A DNA stretch of 64,000 bases from Lysobacter soli (GCF_003382285.1 NZ_QTJR01000004.1:1-64000); one strand, 5' to 3'; shown: positions 42,499-51,889, counted from the stretch's first letter. Notes: generated by a model not told the origin, from the letters alone. Numbers and translations: made by a program.

Positions 42499-43040
42499 TC
42501 CTGCGCGAGCTGGGCGATGGCGACGCGCTGTATCGCGTCATCGTCCCGCGCTGGTCGCACGCGCCGACCTCCGGCGCCGGCGCGGCACGCAAGGGCGGTC
42601 GCTTCAACCGGCCCGGACTCGAAGCGCTCTATCTGTCGAAGGACGCGATCACCGCGCTGGAGGAATACCGCCAGCACGAGCTCTTGCTGCCACCCGGAAC
42701 GCTGGTGACCTTCCTCGTCGGCCCGCTCGTGGTGGTCGACTTCTCCGCCGGTTTCGACAGCACACGCTGGGAGCCGATCTGGGCCGATTACGCCTGCAAC
42801 TGGCGACGCCTCGCCTTCGACGAACGCAGCGAGCCGCCAAGCTGGGTGCTGGGCGATATCGCGCTCGATGCCGGTGCCGCCGGCATCCTCTTTCCGTCGT
42901 CCGCGCATGCAGGCGGTACGAATCTCGTTCTGTTCAACTCCAGCCAGCTGCCTGCGCGGATGCTGCGCGTGCACGATCCGGACGGGCATCTTCCCGGCGA
43001 CGCGCGATCGTGGCGCGATGCGGACGACGCACGCGATTGA
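42495..43040 (+). CDS. RES-family NAD+ phosphorylase toxin
   Basis: This 181-residue RES-domain protein has ALYRVIVPRW, then RKGGRFNRPGLEALYLSKDAITALEEYRQHELL. The Arg, Tyr and Glu residues in YR...GGRFN...YLS...ALEEY are the active-site set of NAD+-consuming toxins such as MbcT and Res. It is expected to phosphorolyse NAD+ in the cytoplasm and arrest growth. It is translationally coupled to its antitoxin, and a strong terminator follows. Confidence 0.9.
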   Translation: MILRELGDGDALYRVIVPRWSHAPTSGAGAARKGGRFNRPGLEALYLSKDAITALEEYRQHELLLPPGTLVTFLVGPLVVVDFSAGFDSTRWEPIWADYACNWRRLAFDERSEPPSWVLGDIALDAGAAGILFPSSAHAGGTNLVLFNSSQLPARMLRVHDPDGHLPGDARSWRDADDARD

Positions 43041-43071
43041 TCGACGCGCGCACGACATCGGCGCCGCAAAG

Positions 43072-43099
43072 AAAAAGCCCGCCAACCGGCGGGCTTTTT
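43072..43099. terminator. bidirectional terminator between RES toxin and RND pump
   Basis: AAAAAGCCCGCC-AACC-GGCGGGCTTTTT is a perfect stem with an A run before and T run after it, serving both convergent transcripts. Confidence 0.92.
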
Positions 43100-43117
43100 C
43101 GTGAAGCAGGCGATCGG

Positions 43118-46100
43118 TTACGTCGCCGGACGCGGCGTCGTTTCCTCGTCGTCGTGCTCGATCACCGGCTTCTCGTCCATCTTGTCGCCGAGCAGGCGAC
43201 GCACCGCGACGTAGAACACCGGGATCAGCAGCAGGCCAAGGAAGGTCGCGAAGATCATGCCGCCGATCACGCCGGTACCGATCGCGTGACGCGAGTTGGC
43301 GCCGGCGCCGCTGGAAATCGCCAGCGGGAACACGCCCATGATGAAGGCGAACGACGTCATCAGGATCGGGCGGAAACGCAGGTGCGCCGCTTCGATCGTC
43401 GCCTCGCGCAGCGTCTTGCCGTGCTGGCGTTGCTCGATGGCGAACTCCACGATCAGGATCGCGTTCTTGGCCGCAAGACCAATGACCGTGATCAGGCCAA
43501 TCTTGAAATAGATGTCGTTCGGCAGCCCGCGCAGCAGCGAGAACAGCACCGCACCGAGCGCGCCCAGCGGCACGACCAGCAGCACCGCCACCGGCACCGA
43601 CCAGCTTTCGTACAGCGCCGCAAGGCAGAGGAACACCACCAGGATCGACAGCGCGAGCAGCGCCGGCGCCTGGTTGCCCGACAGGATTTCCTGGTACGAC
43701 TGGCCCGTCCAGTCGTAACCGAAGCCCTGCGGCAGGTCCTTCTCGACGATGTTCTGCATCGCGGTCATCGCTTCGCCCGAGCTGTGGCCCGGTGCCTGCG
43801 AACCCACGATTTCCACCGCGGCGTAGCCGTTGTATCGGGTGAGCGACGGCGATGCGGTGATCCAGTGGCTGCGCACGATGTTCGACAGCGGCACCATCGA
43901 CGTGGCTTCGCCCGGGGCGGCCTGCGTCAGCGGGCTCGGCGTGTAGAAGCGCGTGAGCGATTCCGGACCGGTGCGGTACGGCGCGTCGGCCTGCATGGTC
44001 ACGCGCTTCACGCGGCCTTCGTCGACGAAGTCGTTGACGTACACCGGCGCCAGCATCAGCTGGATCGCGCTGTATATGTCGCCCACCGACAGGCCCATCG
44101 ACTGCGCCTGCACGCGGTCGACGTCCAGTCGCAGCTGCGGCGCCGCTTCCAGTTCGTTCGGACGCACGCCGGTCAGCGCCTTGTCCTGCGCGGCCTTGCC
44201 CAGCAGCGTGTTGCGCGCCTCGGTCAGCGCGGCGCGACCCTGGCCGCTGCGATCCTGCAGGTACATGTCGAAGCCGCCGAACTGGCCCAGGCCCGACACC
44301 GTCGGCAGATTGATCACGAAGATCTGCGCGTCGCGGATGCCGAACAGCGCCATGTTCGCCTTCTGGATGAATTCAGAAGCGGTGACGTTGCGGTCGTCCC
44401 ACGGCTTGAGGCGGATGAACGCGATGCCCACGTTCTCGCCCTGGCCGACGAAGCTGAAGCCGGCGACGGTGAAGATGCCGTCGAACGCGTCGTCCTTCGC
44501 CACCGTTTCGCGCACCTGGTCCAGCACGGCATTGGTGCGGTTGATCGTCGCACCGGCCGGCAGGTTGATCAGCGCGATGGCGTAGCCCTGGTCTTCCTCG
44601 GGGAGGAAGCTGCCCGGCATGCGCGTGAACAGGAAGCCCGCGAGCACCACGAGCACGCCGAACACCATCATCCAGCGCGGCGCATGGCTGATGGCGTGAC
44701 CGATGTGGCCGACGTAGGTCTTGGCGATCTTGTCGTAGTACTTGTTGAAGGTACGGAAGACGATGTTGTCGCGGTGATGATCGGCCGTCGGCTTCAGCAG
44801 CGTCGCGCACAGCGCGGGCGTGAAGCCCAGCGCGAGGAACGCCGAGAAGAACATCGCCATCGCGATGGTGATGGCGAACTGCTTGTAGATCTCGCCCGCC
44901 GAACCGCCCTGGAAGGCCGACGGGATGAACACCGCCGCGAGCACGACCGTGATCGCCACGACCGCGCCGCTGATCTGCGACATCGACTTGCGCGTGGCGG
45001 CCTTCGGCGACAGGCCTTCCTCGGTCATGATGCGTTCGACGTTCTCGATCACCACGATCGCGTCGTCCACCACGATGCCGATCGCCAGCACCATGCCGAA
45101 CAGGCTGAGCTGGTTGATGGTGAAGCCGATGAAGTACATCCCCAGGAACGTGCCGAGCAGCGCGATCGGGATGACCAGCGTCGGGATCAGCGTCGCGCGC
45201 AGGTTCTGCAGGAAGATCAGCATCACCAGGAACACGAGCACGATCGCCTCGAACAGCGTCTTGATCACTTCCTTGATCGAGACGGCGACGAAGGTCGAGC
45301 TGTCGTACGGCGAGAACCAGGTCACGCCCTTCGGGAACGTGGCCTGCAGCTCGTTCATGCGCTTGGTGACGGCTTCGGCCACGCCCAGCGCATTGGCGCC
45401 CGGCGCCAGCTGGATCGCGAAACCGGCCGCGGGCTTGCCGTCCCAGCGGCTGTCGAAGCCGTAGGACGTCGCGCCCAGGCCAACGCGCGCGACGTCACGC
45501 AGGCGCACCGAGGTGCCGTCGGTGTTGGTGCGCAGGATGATGTTGCCGAACTGCTCGGGCGTGCTGAAGCGGCCTTCGGCGGACACCGTCGCGGTGAAGC
45601 CCTGCTCCACCGGCGCGGGGTCGGCGCCGATCTTGCCGGCGGCGAACTGCACGTTCTGCGAGCGCACGGCCTGCAGCACCTGCGTGGCCGACAACCCGAA
45701 GCCGCGCAGGCGATCGGGGTTCAGCCAGATGTTCATCGCGTATTCGCTGCCGAACAGCTGCGTGCTGCCCACGCCCGGCACGCGCGCGATCTGGTCGAGC
45801 ACGCGCGAGGCGATGATGTCGCTCAGCGCGTCGCGGTCCATCGACTCGTCGTCCGAGCGCAGCGCGACGACCTTCAGGAAGCCCGCGTTCGCCTTGGCGA
45901 CGACCACGCCCTGCTGCGTCACTTCGGTCGGCAGTCGCGGCGTGGCGAGTGCGACCTTGTTCTGCACCTGCACCTGCGCGATGTCCGGATCGGTGCCCGG
46001 CGAGAACGTCAGGGTGATGTTCGAGCCGCCGCTGGAGCTGGACGAGGAGGAGAAGTAGACGAGGTTGTCGATGCCCGTCAGCTGCTGCTCGATGACCTGC

Positions 46101-46285
46101 GTGACCGCGCCTTCGGCCGTTTCGGCGCTCGCGCCGGGATACGACGCGGACACCGTCACCTGCGGCGGTGCGATGGAGGGATACGACTCGACGCCGAGGT
46201 TCAGGATCGCGAGCACGCCGCAAAGCGAGATCAGGATCGCGATGACCCAGGCGAAGACCGGGTGGTTGATGAAGAATCTGGACAT
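43118..46285 (-). CDS. RND efflux transporter (AcrB/MexB/SmeE type)
   Basis: This 1055-residue HAE1-family pump subunit begins MSRFFINHPVFAWVIAI, like AcrB. It has two blocks of six membrane segments with large periplasmic loops after helices 1 and 7. The proton-relay motif GIVVDDAIVVIENVERIM lies in membrane segment 4 (two Asp residues), and the later segment includes ILIVEFA and NSRHAIGTGVIGG. It exports amphiphilic drugs and detergents using the proton gradient, working as a trimer with the adaptor encoded 9 bases upstream. No outer-membrane factor gene follows; the complex must use one encoded elsewhere. Confidence 0.95.
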   Translation of the reverse strand: MSRFFINHPVFAWVIAILISLCGVLAILNLGVESYPSIAPPQVTVSASYPGASAETAEGAVTQVIEQQLTGIDNLVYFSSSSSSSGGSNITLTFSPGTDPDIAQVQVQNKVALATPRLPTEVTQQGVVVAKANAGFLKVVALRSDDESMDRDALSDIIASRVLDQIARVPGVGSTQLFGSEYAMNIWLNPDRLRGFGLSATQVLQAVRSQNVQFAAGKIGADPAPVEQGFTATVSAEGRFSTPEQFGNIILRTNTDGTSVRLRDVARVGLGATSYGFDSRWDGKPAAGFAIQLAPGANALGVAEAVTKRMNELQATFPKGVTWFSPYDSSTFVAVSIKEVIKTLFEAIVLVFLVMLIFLQNLRATLIPTLVIPIALLGTFLGMYFIGFTINQLSLFGMVLAIGIVVDDAIVVIENVERIMTEEGLSPKAATRKSMSQISGAVVAITVVLAAVFIPSAFQGGSAGEIYKQFAITIAMAMFFSAFLALGFTPALCATLLKPTADHHRDNIVFRTFNKYYDKIAKTYVGHIGHAISHAPRWMMVFGVLVVLAGFLFTRMPGSFLPEEDQGYAIALINLPAGATINRTNAVLDQVRETVAKDDAFDGIFTVAGFSFVGQGENVGIAFIRLKPWDDRNVTASEFIQKANMALFGIRDAQIFVINLPTVSGLGQFGGFDMYLQDRSGQGRAALTEARNTLLGKAAQDKALTGVRPNELEAAPQLRLDVDRVQAQSMGLSVGDIYSAIQLMLAPVYVNDFVDEGRVKRVTMQADAPYRTGPESLTRFYTPSPLTQAAPGEATSMVPLSNIVRSHWITASPSLTRYNGYAAVEIVGSQAPGHSSGEAMTAMQNIVEKDLPQGFGYDWTGQSYQEILSGNQAPALLALSILVVFLCLAALYESWSVPVAVLLVVPLGALGAVLFSLLRGLPNDIYFKIGLITVIGLAAKNAILIVEFAIEQRQHGKTLREATIEAAHLRFRPILMTSFAFIMGVFPLAISSGAGANSRHAIGTGVIGGMIFATFLGLLLIPVFYVAVRRLLGDKMDEKPVIEHDDEETTPRPAT

Positions 46286-46294
46286 GGCGGGGGA

Positions 46295-47521
46295 TTAGTC
46301 CTTCTTGGCCGGTTCCTGACCGGCGGCCTTTTCAGCCGGCTTCTGGCCAGCCTGTCCCTGCGCGGGAGCGCCCGGCGCGGCCGCGGCACCCGGCTTGCCC
46401 GCATCGGCAGCGTCGGCCGGCTTGGCGGTGGCCGGCGAACCCGGCTGCGCACGCTGCACGCCCGAGACGATCACCTGGTCGTTCGGCGCCAAGCCCTGCG
46501 TCACGACCCAGTTGCCGCCCTGCTGGCGCTCGGCGCGCACGTCCTTGCGCGCGACCTTGCCGTCGCTGCCGACGACCAGCACGTACGCGCTCTTCGCGTC
46601 GCGCTGCAGGCCGGTCTGCGGGACGAGGTAGGCGTTCGGCTGCGTGCCGAGCGTCGCCTGCAACGTCACGAAGGTGCCCGGCAGAAGGTTCTTTTCCGGA
46701 TTCGGGATCAGCGCGCGCAATGCGATCGCGCCGGTGGTCGGATCCACGACGTCGCCGGAGAAGTCCAGCTTGCCCGGGTGCTCGTACGGCGTGCCGTCGG
46801 GCAGGATCACCTGCACCTTCGAGTCGCCGGCCAGCTGCTGGGCGCGACGCACCTGCTCCAGCTCGCTGACGCTGAGCGAGAAGTTCACGTACAGCTGGTC
46901 GATCTGGTCGACGGTGGTCAGCAGCGTGGCCGTGCCCTGGCCGACGAGCGCGCCTTCGGTGACCTGCTGCTGGTTGGCGCGGCCGCTGATCGGCGCGGTG
47001 ACCGTGGCGTAGCCGAGGTTGATGCGGGCGTTGGCCAGCGCGGCCTCGGCCTGCTTCACCGACGCGCCGGCGCTGCGCTCGGCGGCCAGCGCGTTGTCCA
47101 GGTCGGACTGCGAGACGAACTTGTCCGGGGCGAGGCGGCGCGCGCGATCGGCCGCGGCCTTGGAATTGGCGTAGTTGGCCTGCGCCGAAGCCAGCGAGGC
47201 CTGCGCCTGACCGACTTCTGCCTGCAACGGGGCCGGATCGATCAGGAACAGCACCTGCCCGGCCTTCACGTCGCTGCCTTCCTCGTAGACGCGGCGCTGG
47301 AGCACGCCCGGCACGCGGGCGCGCACGTCGGCGCTGCGGAAGGCGGCCAGCCGGCCCACCAGATCCTTCTGCAACGGCACGTCGCCCGGCTTCACCGTGA
47401 CCACGCCGACTTCCGGCGGCGGCATGCCGCCACCCTGCTGGGCTTGATCCTTGCCGCCGCAGGCGGACAGTGCGAGGGCCAACGCGGCGGCGATCGCCAC
47501 CGTGCGCGGGTTCTTGACCAT
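46295..47521 (-). CDS. RND efflux periplasmic adaptor lipoprotein (AcrA/MexA type)
   Basis: The protein is 408 residues from the ATG at 47521 (MVKNPRTVAIA); an ATG 8 codons upstream is less likely. The lipobox LALSACGG marks lipidation at the Cys. Biotinyl-lipoyl segments flank a coiled-coil hairpin (AQASLASAQANYANSKAAADRARR...LDNALAAERSAGASVKQAEAALANA), followed by beta-barrel and membrane-proximal domains (QLYVNFSLS, VVDPTTGAIALRA). The C-terminus is a long Ala/Pro/Gly/Gln/Lys-rich tail (about 355-408), unusual in length for the family. It is the first gene of the operon with the pump. Confidence 0.93.
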   Translation of the reverse strand: MVKNPRTVAIAAALALALSACGGKDQAQQGGGMPPPEVGVVTVKPGDVPLQKDLVGRLAAFRSADVRARVPGVLQRRVYEEGSDVKAGQVLFLIDPAPLQAEVGQAQASLASAQANYANSKAAADRARRLAPDKFVSQSDLDNALAAERSAGASVKQAEAALANARINLGYATVTAPISGRANQQQVTEGALVGQGTATLLTTVDQIDQLYVNFSLSVSELEQVRRAQQLAGDSKVQVILPDGTPYEHPGKLDFSGDVVDPTTGAIALRALIPNPEKNLLPGTFVTLQATLGTQPNAYLVPQTGLQRDAKSAYVLVVGSDGKVARKDVRAERQQGGNWVVTQGLAPNDQVIVSGVQRAQPGSPATAKPADAADAGKPGAAAAPGAPAQGQAGQKPAEKAAGQEPAKKD

Positions 47522-47582
47522 GGGGGAAGACTCCAGTTCCTTCATGACGAGCGGTGAAGCCCGGACGGGTTCGAATTCCTAT

Positions 47583-47592
47583 ACCGATCAGT
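47583..47592. promoter_or_regulatory. possible repressor operator upstream of the efflux operon
   Basis: ACCGATCAGT is an imperfect 10-bp palindrome (8 of 10 positions) about 62-71 bases upstream of the adaptor start, and resembles TetR-family half-site pairs that control such operons. No regulator gene is adjacent. Weak evidence. Confidence 0.3.
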
Positions 47593-47643
47593 CTAGCATT
47601 GCTCGGGAGCAGCCCATCTCCCATTGGTCACGCCTATCGACGA

Positions 47644-48312
47644 TCAGGCCGGTTGGAGCAAAGACCACAGCTGTGCGGGATCGGGCATTTCGCGGAACGG
47701 GAGCCGTCCCCAGCATTTCACCGGGAGCCGCTGCTTCAGCAGCTCGAAGTTGTCGTCGGCGCGGCCCATCGCCGGGTCGATGTCGTTGGCGATCCAGCCC
47801 GCAAGCCGCAATCCATCGTGTTCTATCGCACGCGCAGTCAGGCGCGCGTGGTTGATGCAGCCCAGCCGCAGGCCCACGACCATCACCACCGGCAGGTCGA
47901 GCGCGCGCACGAGGTCGACCTGGTCCAGGTCGGCCGACAGTGGCGCGGCCCAGCCGCCCACGCCTTCCACGACCACCGCATCGGCCTGCGAGGACAGGCG
48001 CCGGAATGCGGACACGATGGGCGCAAGGGTAACGCGAATGCCGGCATCGGCGGCCGCGAGCTCCGGTGCCAGCGGATTGGGCAGCGCGAACGGATTGACG
48101 TCGTCGTAGGCCGGTCGCGGATCGCTCGCCGCCTGCAGCGCGAGGGCGTCCTCGTTGCGCCAGCCATCGGGCGTGGATTCGCAACCGCTCGCCAGTGGCT
48201 TCATGCCCACCGCACGCTGCCCGCCCGCGCGCAGCGTGTGCAGCAGCGTCGCACTGGCCAGCGATTTGCCGATGCCCGTGTCCGTGCCGGTGACGAACCA
48301 GCCGCGCGTCAT
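47644..48312 (-). CDS. bioD: ATP-dependent dethiobiotin synthetase BioD
   Basis: This 222-residue enzyme of biotin synthesis carboxylates and closes 7,8-diaminopelargonate to dethiobiotin. The P-loop is GTDTGIGKS (about 9-17), the substrate loop is MKPLASGCE, and VVVEGVGGWAAPLS is the catalytic region. The N-terminus MTRGWFVTG and length match the family. Other bio genes are not in the window. Confidence 0.95.
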   Translation of the reverse strand: MTRGWFVTGTDTGIGKSLASATLLHTLRAGGQRAVGMKPLASGCESTPDGWRNEDALALQAASDPRPAYDDVNPFALPNPLAPELAAADAGIRVTLAPIVSAFRRLSSQADAVVVEGVGGWAAPLSADLDQVDLVRALDLPVVMVVGLRLGCINHARLTARAIEHDGLRLAGWIANDIDPAMGRADDNFELLKQRLPVKCWGRLPFREMPDPAQLWSLLQPA

Positions 48313-48408
48313 CGCCGCACCTGGCTGCCGCGCCGGTTGCAGCGATGCAGTCCGGCCCCATCTACACTGGCATCCCAGGCACTATGCGACGGCAGGTTCG
48401 AGGCACTC

Positions 48409-48894
48409 ATGTTCACCAGCGCAAGTCTAAGCGGCAGCAAGCCGGAACAATACGAACAGCTGCTTGCGCAGGCCCGGGCGCTGATGCACGGCGAGCGCGA
48501 TCGCATCGCCAATGCCGCCAACCTGTCGGCGCTGGTGTACAACGCGCTGCCGCAGCTCAACTGGGCCGGATTCTATTTCTTCGACGGCACCGAACTGGTC
48601 GTCGGCCCATTCCAGGGCCTGCCCGCCTGTGTGCGCATCCCGCTCGACAAGGGCGTGTGCGGTGCCGCGGCCTCGACCCGCCAGACGCAGCGCATCGCCG
48701 ACGTGCACGCGTTCCCGGGCCATATCGCCTGCGACTCGGCCTCCAACTCCGAGCTCGTCGTCCCGCTGGTGTCGTCGACGGGCGCGCTGATCGGCGTTTT
48801 CGACCTCGACAGTCCGGTTCAGGATCGTTTCGACGTTGAAGACCAGCACGGCCTGGAGGCAATCGCGCGGGCTTTCGTGGAGTCACTGGAATGA
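48409..48894 (+). CDS. msrC: free methionine-(R)-sulfoxide reductase (GAF domain)
   Basis: This 161-residue GAF-domain enzyme has the Cys residues of the fRMsr family: GPFQGLPACVRIP, then KGVCGAAAS, and GHIACDSASNSELVVPL (catalytic Cys). It reduces free Met-R-sulfoxide using thioredoxin. The HIACDSAS and ELVVPL motifs, as well as length, match MsrC. The stop overlaps the next start (ATGA). Confidence 0.9.
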   Translation: MFTSASLSGSKPEQYEQLLAQARALMHGERDRIANAANLSALVYNALPQLNWAGFYFFDGTELVVGPFQGLPACVRIPLDKGVCGAAASTRQTQRIADVHAFPGHIACDSASNSELVVPLVSSTGALIGVFDLDSPVQDRFDVEDQHGLEAIARAFVESLE

Positions 48895-49283
48895 CCGACA
48901 AGCCCGACCCGAAGCAGGCCGACAAGCTGCGCAACATCGGCCCGAAGTCCGCCGCCTGGCTGCGCCAGGTCGGCCTGCGCACGCGCGAGGACCTCGCGGC
49001 CGCCGGCACGGTGGAAGCCTTCATGCGCGTCAAGCGTGCCGGCTTCAAGCCGACGCTCAACCTGCTCTACGCCATCGAAGGCGCGCTGCAGGACTGCCAC
49101 TGGCAGGAAATCTCCGACGAACGCCGCAGCGAGTTGATCCTCGCCGCCGACGCGGCCACCGCGTTGCTGCCGCCGCCGCGCTACAAGCCGGCCGCCGCGC
49201 CGGTCACCACGACCCAGATGGCGCGCGAGGAAGAAAGCATCGCGATGCCGACGCTGTTCGACGAGCCGGCGGATCGGGACTGA
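48891..49283 (+). CDS. TfoX/Sxy C-terminal-domain protein
   Basis: This 130-residue protein has only the C-terminal TfoX helix-hairpin domain: KLRNIGPKSAAWLRQVGLRTREDLAAAGTVEAFMRVK and KPTLNLLYAIEGALQDCHWQEIS. The N-terminal half of full-length TfoX (competence regulator) is absent, as in many stand-alone members, and a Pro/Ala-rich tail is added. Function is unknown; a competence role should not be assumed. Coupled to msrC by overlap. Confidence 0.9.
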   Translation: MTDKPDPKQADKLRNIGPKSAAWLRQVGLRTREDLAAAGTVEAFMRVKRAGFKPTLNLLYAIEGALQDCHWQEISDERRSELILAADAATALLPPPRYKPAAAPVTTTQMAREEESIAMPTLFDEPADRD

Positions 49284-49293
49284 CCTTTTCTTT

Positions 49294-49339
49294 CCCTTCT
49301 CCCGCAAGCGGGAGAAGGTGCCCGAAGGGCGGATGAGGG
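49294..49339. repeat. CTTCTCCCGC-type intergenic hairpin repeat
   Basis: CCCTTCTCCCGCAAGCGGGAGAAGG followed by TGCCCGAAGGGCGGATGAGGG, a repeat also found at 51842-51889. It forms a strong hairpin after the TfoX gene. Confidence 0.75.
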
Positions 49340-49582
49340 TGAGCCGGACCGCTTACGCGGCATTGCCGCGTGGTCCGGCGAACGACCGGCCAGGATGGCC
49401 GGGCCGGGCGTTCGGCAAGCCGGTCTTCTTTCGCCACGGATGGCTGCGTCGACATCGATCGATGCCGATGCTTTCCAGATAGTTGCCCACGGCTCCTGCC
49501 CTTCACCCCAGCCCCTCTCCCGCAAACGGGAGAGGGGCTTTCAACTGCCTCGCCGAGAAAATGCCGTAGACTTCGCCCCGCT
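49340..49582. other. gap between TfoX gene and riboswitch
   Basis: No gene is recognised. A second hairpin, CCCCTCTCCCGCAAACGGGAGAGGGG, lies at 49511-49539. The btuB promoter must lie upstream of about 49583. Confidence 0.5.
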
Positions 49583-49790
49583 TCGAGGTGACCCGGCGGC
49601 GTCTGCCCACGGGTTGAAACGGGAAGCCGGTGACGCCCACGCGGCCATTCCGGCACTGCCCCCGCAACGGTAAGCGAAGGCGGATCCATCCGGATCCGGG
49701 CTAGGCACTGGCCACTGTGCGCACGCACGGGAAGGCGCCGCAGCCCGAGGACCCTGTCCTGCCTCGCGAGTCCGGAGACCGGCCTCTCCG
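49583..49790 (+). ncRNA. cobalamin riboswitch upstream of btuB
   Basis: The conserved parts of the cobalamin element are readable in order: GGTTGAAACGGGAAGCCGGTG, GCACTGCCCCCGCAACGGTAAG, GGCACTGGCCACTGTG with CACGGGAAGGC, and the B12-box-like GAGTCCGGAGACCGGCCTC near the end. It lies directly upstream of the btuB-like receptor, so cobalamin should shut off receptor synthesis. Boundaries are approximate. Confidence 0.92.
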
Positions 49791-49946
49791 CACGGACCGC
49801 CTGGCGACAGGCCGGACCACCCCTGGTTGCGATGCGGAGGGCGTCGCGGCGGCGACGTCGGTGCGTCCGCGCCCTTGTCCGCAGCCTCGATTCTCCCGGC
49901 AACCGTTCCCCTTGTCGTTGGCGCGAACACGCGCCGGAGAACCCCG

Positions 49947-51815
49947 ATGTCCTTCCGCAGCATCCACGTCCAAGCGCTCGCCCTGGCCTGCGCGTCCGCC
50001 CTGCCCCTGCTCGCGCACGCCGCGCCGCAGGCGACGGACCTGGACGAAGTCGTCGTCACCGCCAACCGCACCGCAGTCACCGTCAACGATGCGCTCGCGC
50101 CGGTCGAGGTGATCGACGCCGAGCAGATCCGCCGCAGCCAGGCGCGCTCGCTGCCCGACCTGCTGCGCGGTCGCGCCGGCATCTCGCTGTCGAACCAGGG
50201 TGGCGCGGGCAAGCTCACGACGCTGTTCCTCCGTGGTGCCGAATCCGACCACGTGCTCGTGCTCGTCGACGGCATCCGCATCGGCTCGGCGACTTCGGGC
50301 CTCGCGTCGCTGCAGGATCTCCCGGTCGACCTGATCGACCGCGTCGAGATCGTGCGCGGCCCGCGTTCGAGCCTCTACGGCGCCGACGCCATCGGCGGCG
50401 TGATCCAGGTGTTCACGCGCCGCGACCGCGAAGGCTTCGCACCGCGCGTCACCGTCGGCGGCGGTTCCAACGGCCTCAACGAATTCGCCACCGGCTTCGG
50501 CGGCCGCAGCGGCCGCACGTGGTTCGGCGCGGACTACTCGCACAGCCACACGCAGGGCATCAACGCGTGCCGCGGCTATTTCGACCCGGTGACCTTCGAC
50601 GGCGCCGGCTGCTTCATCGCGCCGGATTCGCAGCCCGACCGCGACGGCTACACGCGCGATGCGCTGTCGGTCCGCGGCGGCATCGAGTTCAACGAGCAGT
50701 GGAGCCTGGAAGGCCACGGCCTGCGCAACGAAGGCGACAACGAGTTCGACGGCGACTTCACCGATCGCGCGAAGACCGTGCAGCAGGTCGTCGGCGGCAA
50801 GCTGCGCTGGCACCCGAACGACCGCGTCGACCTGCACCTCACCGCCGGCCGGAACACCGATGCGTCGGACAACTACCTCGGCGACACCTACCTCGACTAC
50901 TTCAGCACCTACCGCGACAGCGCGACGCTGCAGGGCGATTTCGGCCTCGCCGAGAAGCACCTGCTGAGCGTGGGCCTGGACTGGCTCGACGACAGCGTGA
51001 GCAGCACGACCGAGTACGACGAACTGTCGCGCGACAACAAGGCCGCGTTCGTGCAGTACCAGGGGCGCATCGGTGCGCAGTCGGTGGAAGCATCCGTGCG
51101 TCGCGACGACAACGAGCAGTTCGGCGACCACACCACCGGCAGCGCGGCGTGGGGCATCGAGTTCGCGCAGAACTGGCGCGTCACCGCCGGCTACGGCAGC
51201 GCGTTCAAGGCGCCGACGTTCAACGAGCTGTACTACCCGTTCTTCGGCAACGCGAACCTGCGTCCGGAAGATTCGGAGACGTGGGAACTGGGCGTCGCGT
51301 GGCGCGGCGACACGTTCAACGTGCGCCTGGATACCTTCGACACCGACGTCGATGACCTGATCGCATTCGACGCGGCCATCGGCCTGCCGAACAACGTCGA
51401 GCGCGCACGTATGCGTGGCGCCGAACTCGCCGTGGACACCACGGTTGCCGAATGGACGATCAACGGTGCGATCAGCTACCTCGACACCGAGAACCGCAGC
51501 GGCTTCTACGAAGGCAACGACCTCGCACGTCGCGCGAAGAACAGCGCCCGCGTCGACGTGGATCGCGCCTTCGGCAAGTTCCGCATCGGCGCGACCGCGG
51601 TGGGTGAAGGATCGCGTTTCGACGACGTCGCCAACACCCGTCGCCTCGGCGGCTACGGCACGCTCGACCTGCGCGCGGAGTATGCGATCACCACCTCGCT
51701 CACGCTGCAGGCCCGCGTGGCGAACGTGTTCGATCGGGATTACGAGACCGTCGCGTTCTACAACCAGGCTGGACGGGAGTGGTTCCTGACGCTGCGCTAC
51801 GCGCCGGTGAACTGA
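49947..51815 (+). CDS. btuB: TonB-dependent vitamin B12 receptor BtuB
   Basis: This 622-residue outer-membrane receptor has a signal peptide (ALALACASALPLLAHA), the TonB box region DEVVVTANR, and a plug domain (about 50-150, PDLLRGRAGISLSNQGGAGKLTTLFLRGAESDHVLVLVDG) typical of BtuB, followed by a 22-strand barrel ending in TLRYAPVN. The RGAESDHVLVLVDGIR motif distinguishes BtuB-type from siderophore receptors. It is preceded by a cobalamin riboswitch. The start has a GGAGA sequence a few bases upstream. Confidence 0.93.
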   Translation: MSFRSIHVQALALACASALPLLAHAAPQATDLDEVVVTANRTAVTVNDALAPVEVIDAEQIRRSQARSLPDLLRGRAGISLSNQGGAGKLTTLFLRGAESDHVLVLVDGIRIGSATSGLASLQDLPVDLIDRVEIVRGPRSSLYGADAIGGVIQVFTRRDREGFAPRVTVGGGSNGLNEFATGFGGRSGRTWFGADYSHSHTQGINACRGYFDPVTFDGAGCFIAPDSQPDRDGYTRDALSVRGGIEFNEQWSLEGHGLRNEGDNEFDGDFTDRAKTVQQVVGGKLRWHPNDRVDLHLTAGRNTDASDNYLGDTYLDYFSTYRDSATLQGDFGLAEKHLLSVGLDWLDDSVSSTTEYDELSRDNKAAFVQYQGRIGAQSVEASVRRDDNEQFGDHTTGSAAWGIEFAQNWRVTAGYGSAFKAPTFNELYYPFFGNANLRPEDSETWELGVAWRGDTFNVRLDTFDTDVDDLIAFDAAIGLPNNVERARMRGAELAVDTTVAEWTINGAISYLDTENRSGFYEGNDLARRAKNSARVDVDRAFGKFRIGATAVGEGSRFDDVANTRRLGGYGTLDLRAEYAITTSLTLQARVANVFDRDYETVAFYNQAGREWFLTLRYAPVN

Positions 51816-51841
51816 GCGTACTCGCCGCTCACTTGTTGATG

Positions 51842-51889
51842 CCCTTCTCCTGCCTGCGGGAGAAGGTGCCCCGGAGGGGCGGATGAGGG
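51842..51889. repeat. CTTCTCCCGC-type intergenic hairpin repeat
   Basis: CCCTTCTCCTGCCTGCGGGAGAAGG with GGGGCGGATGAGGGC after it, the same family as 49294-49339. It lies between btuB and the isochorismatase-like gene. Confidence 0.7.

Noticed and set aside
42476-47557. Very long open frame antisense to the efflux operon
   Set aside because: Composition is Arg/His/Gln-rich nonsense, as expected from the opposite strand of high-GC genes; the RND pump and adaptor on the other strand are unmistakable.
48891-49283. Full TfoX competence regulator
   Set aside because: Only the C-terminal domain is present; competence control cannot be assumed.
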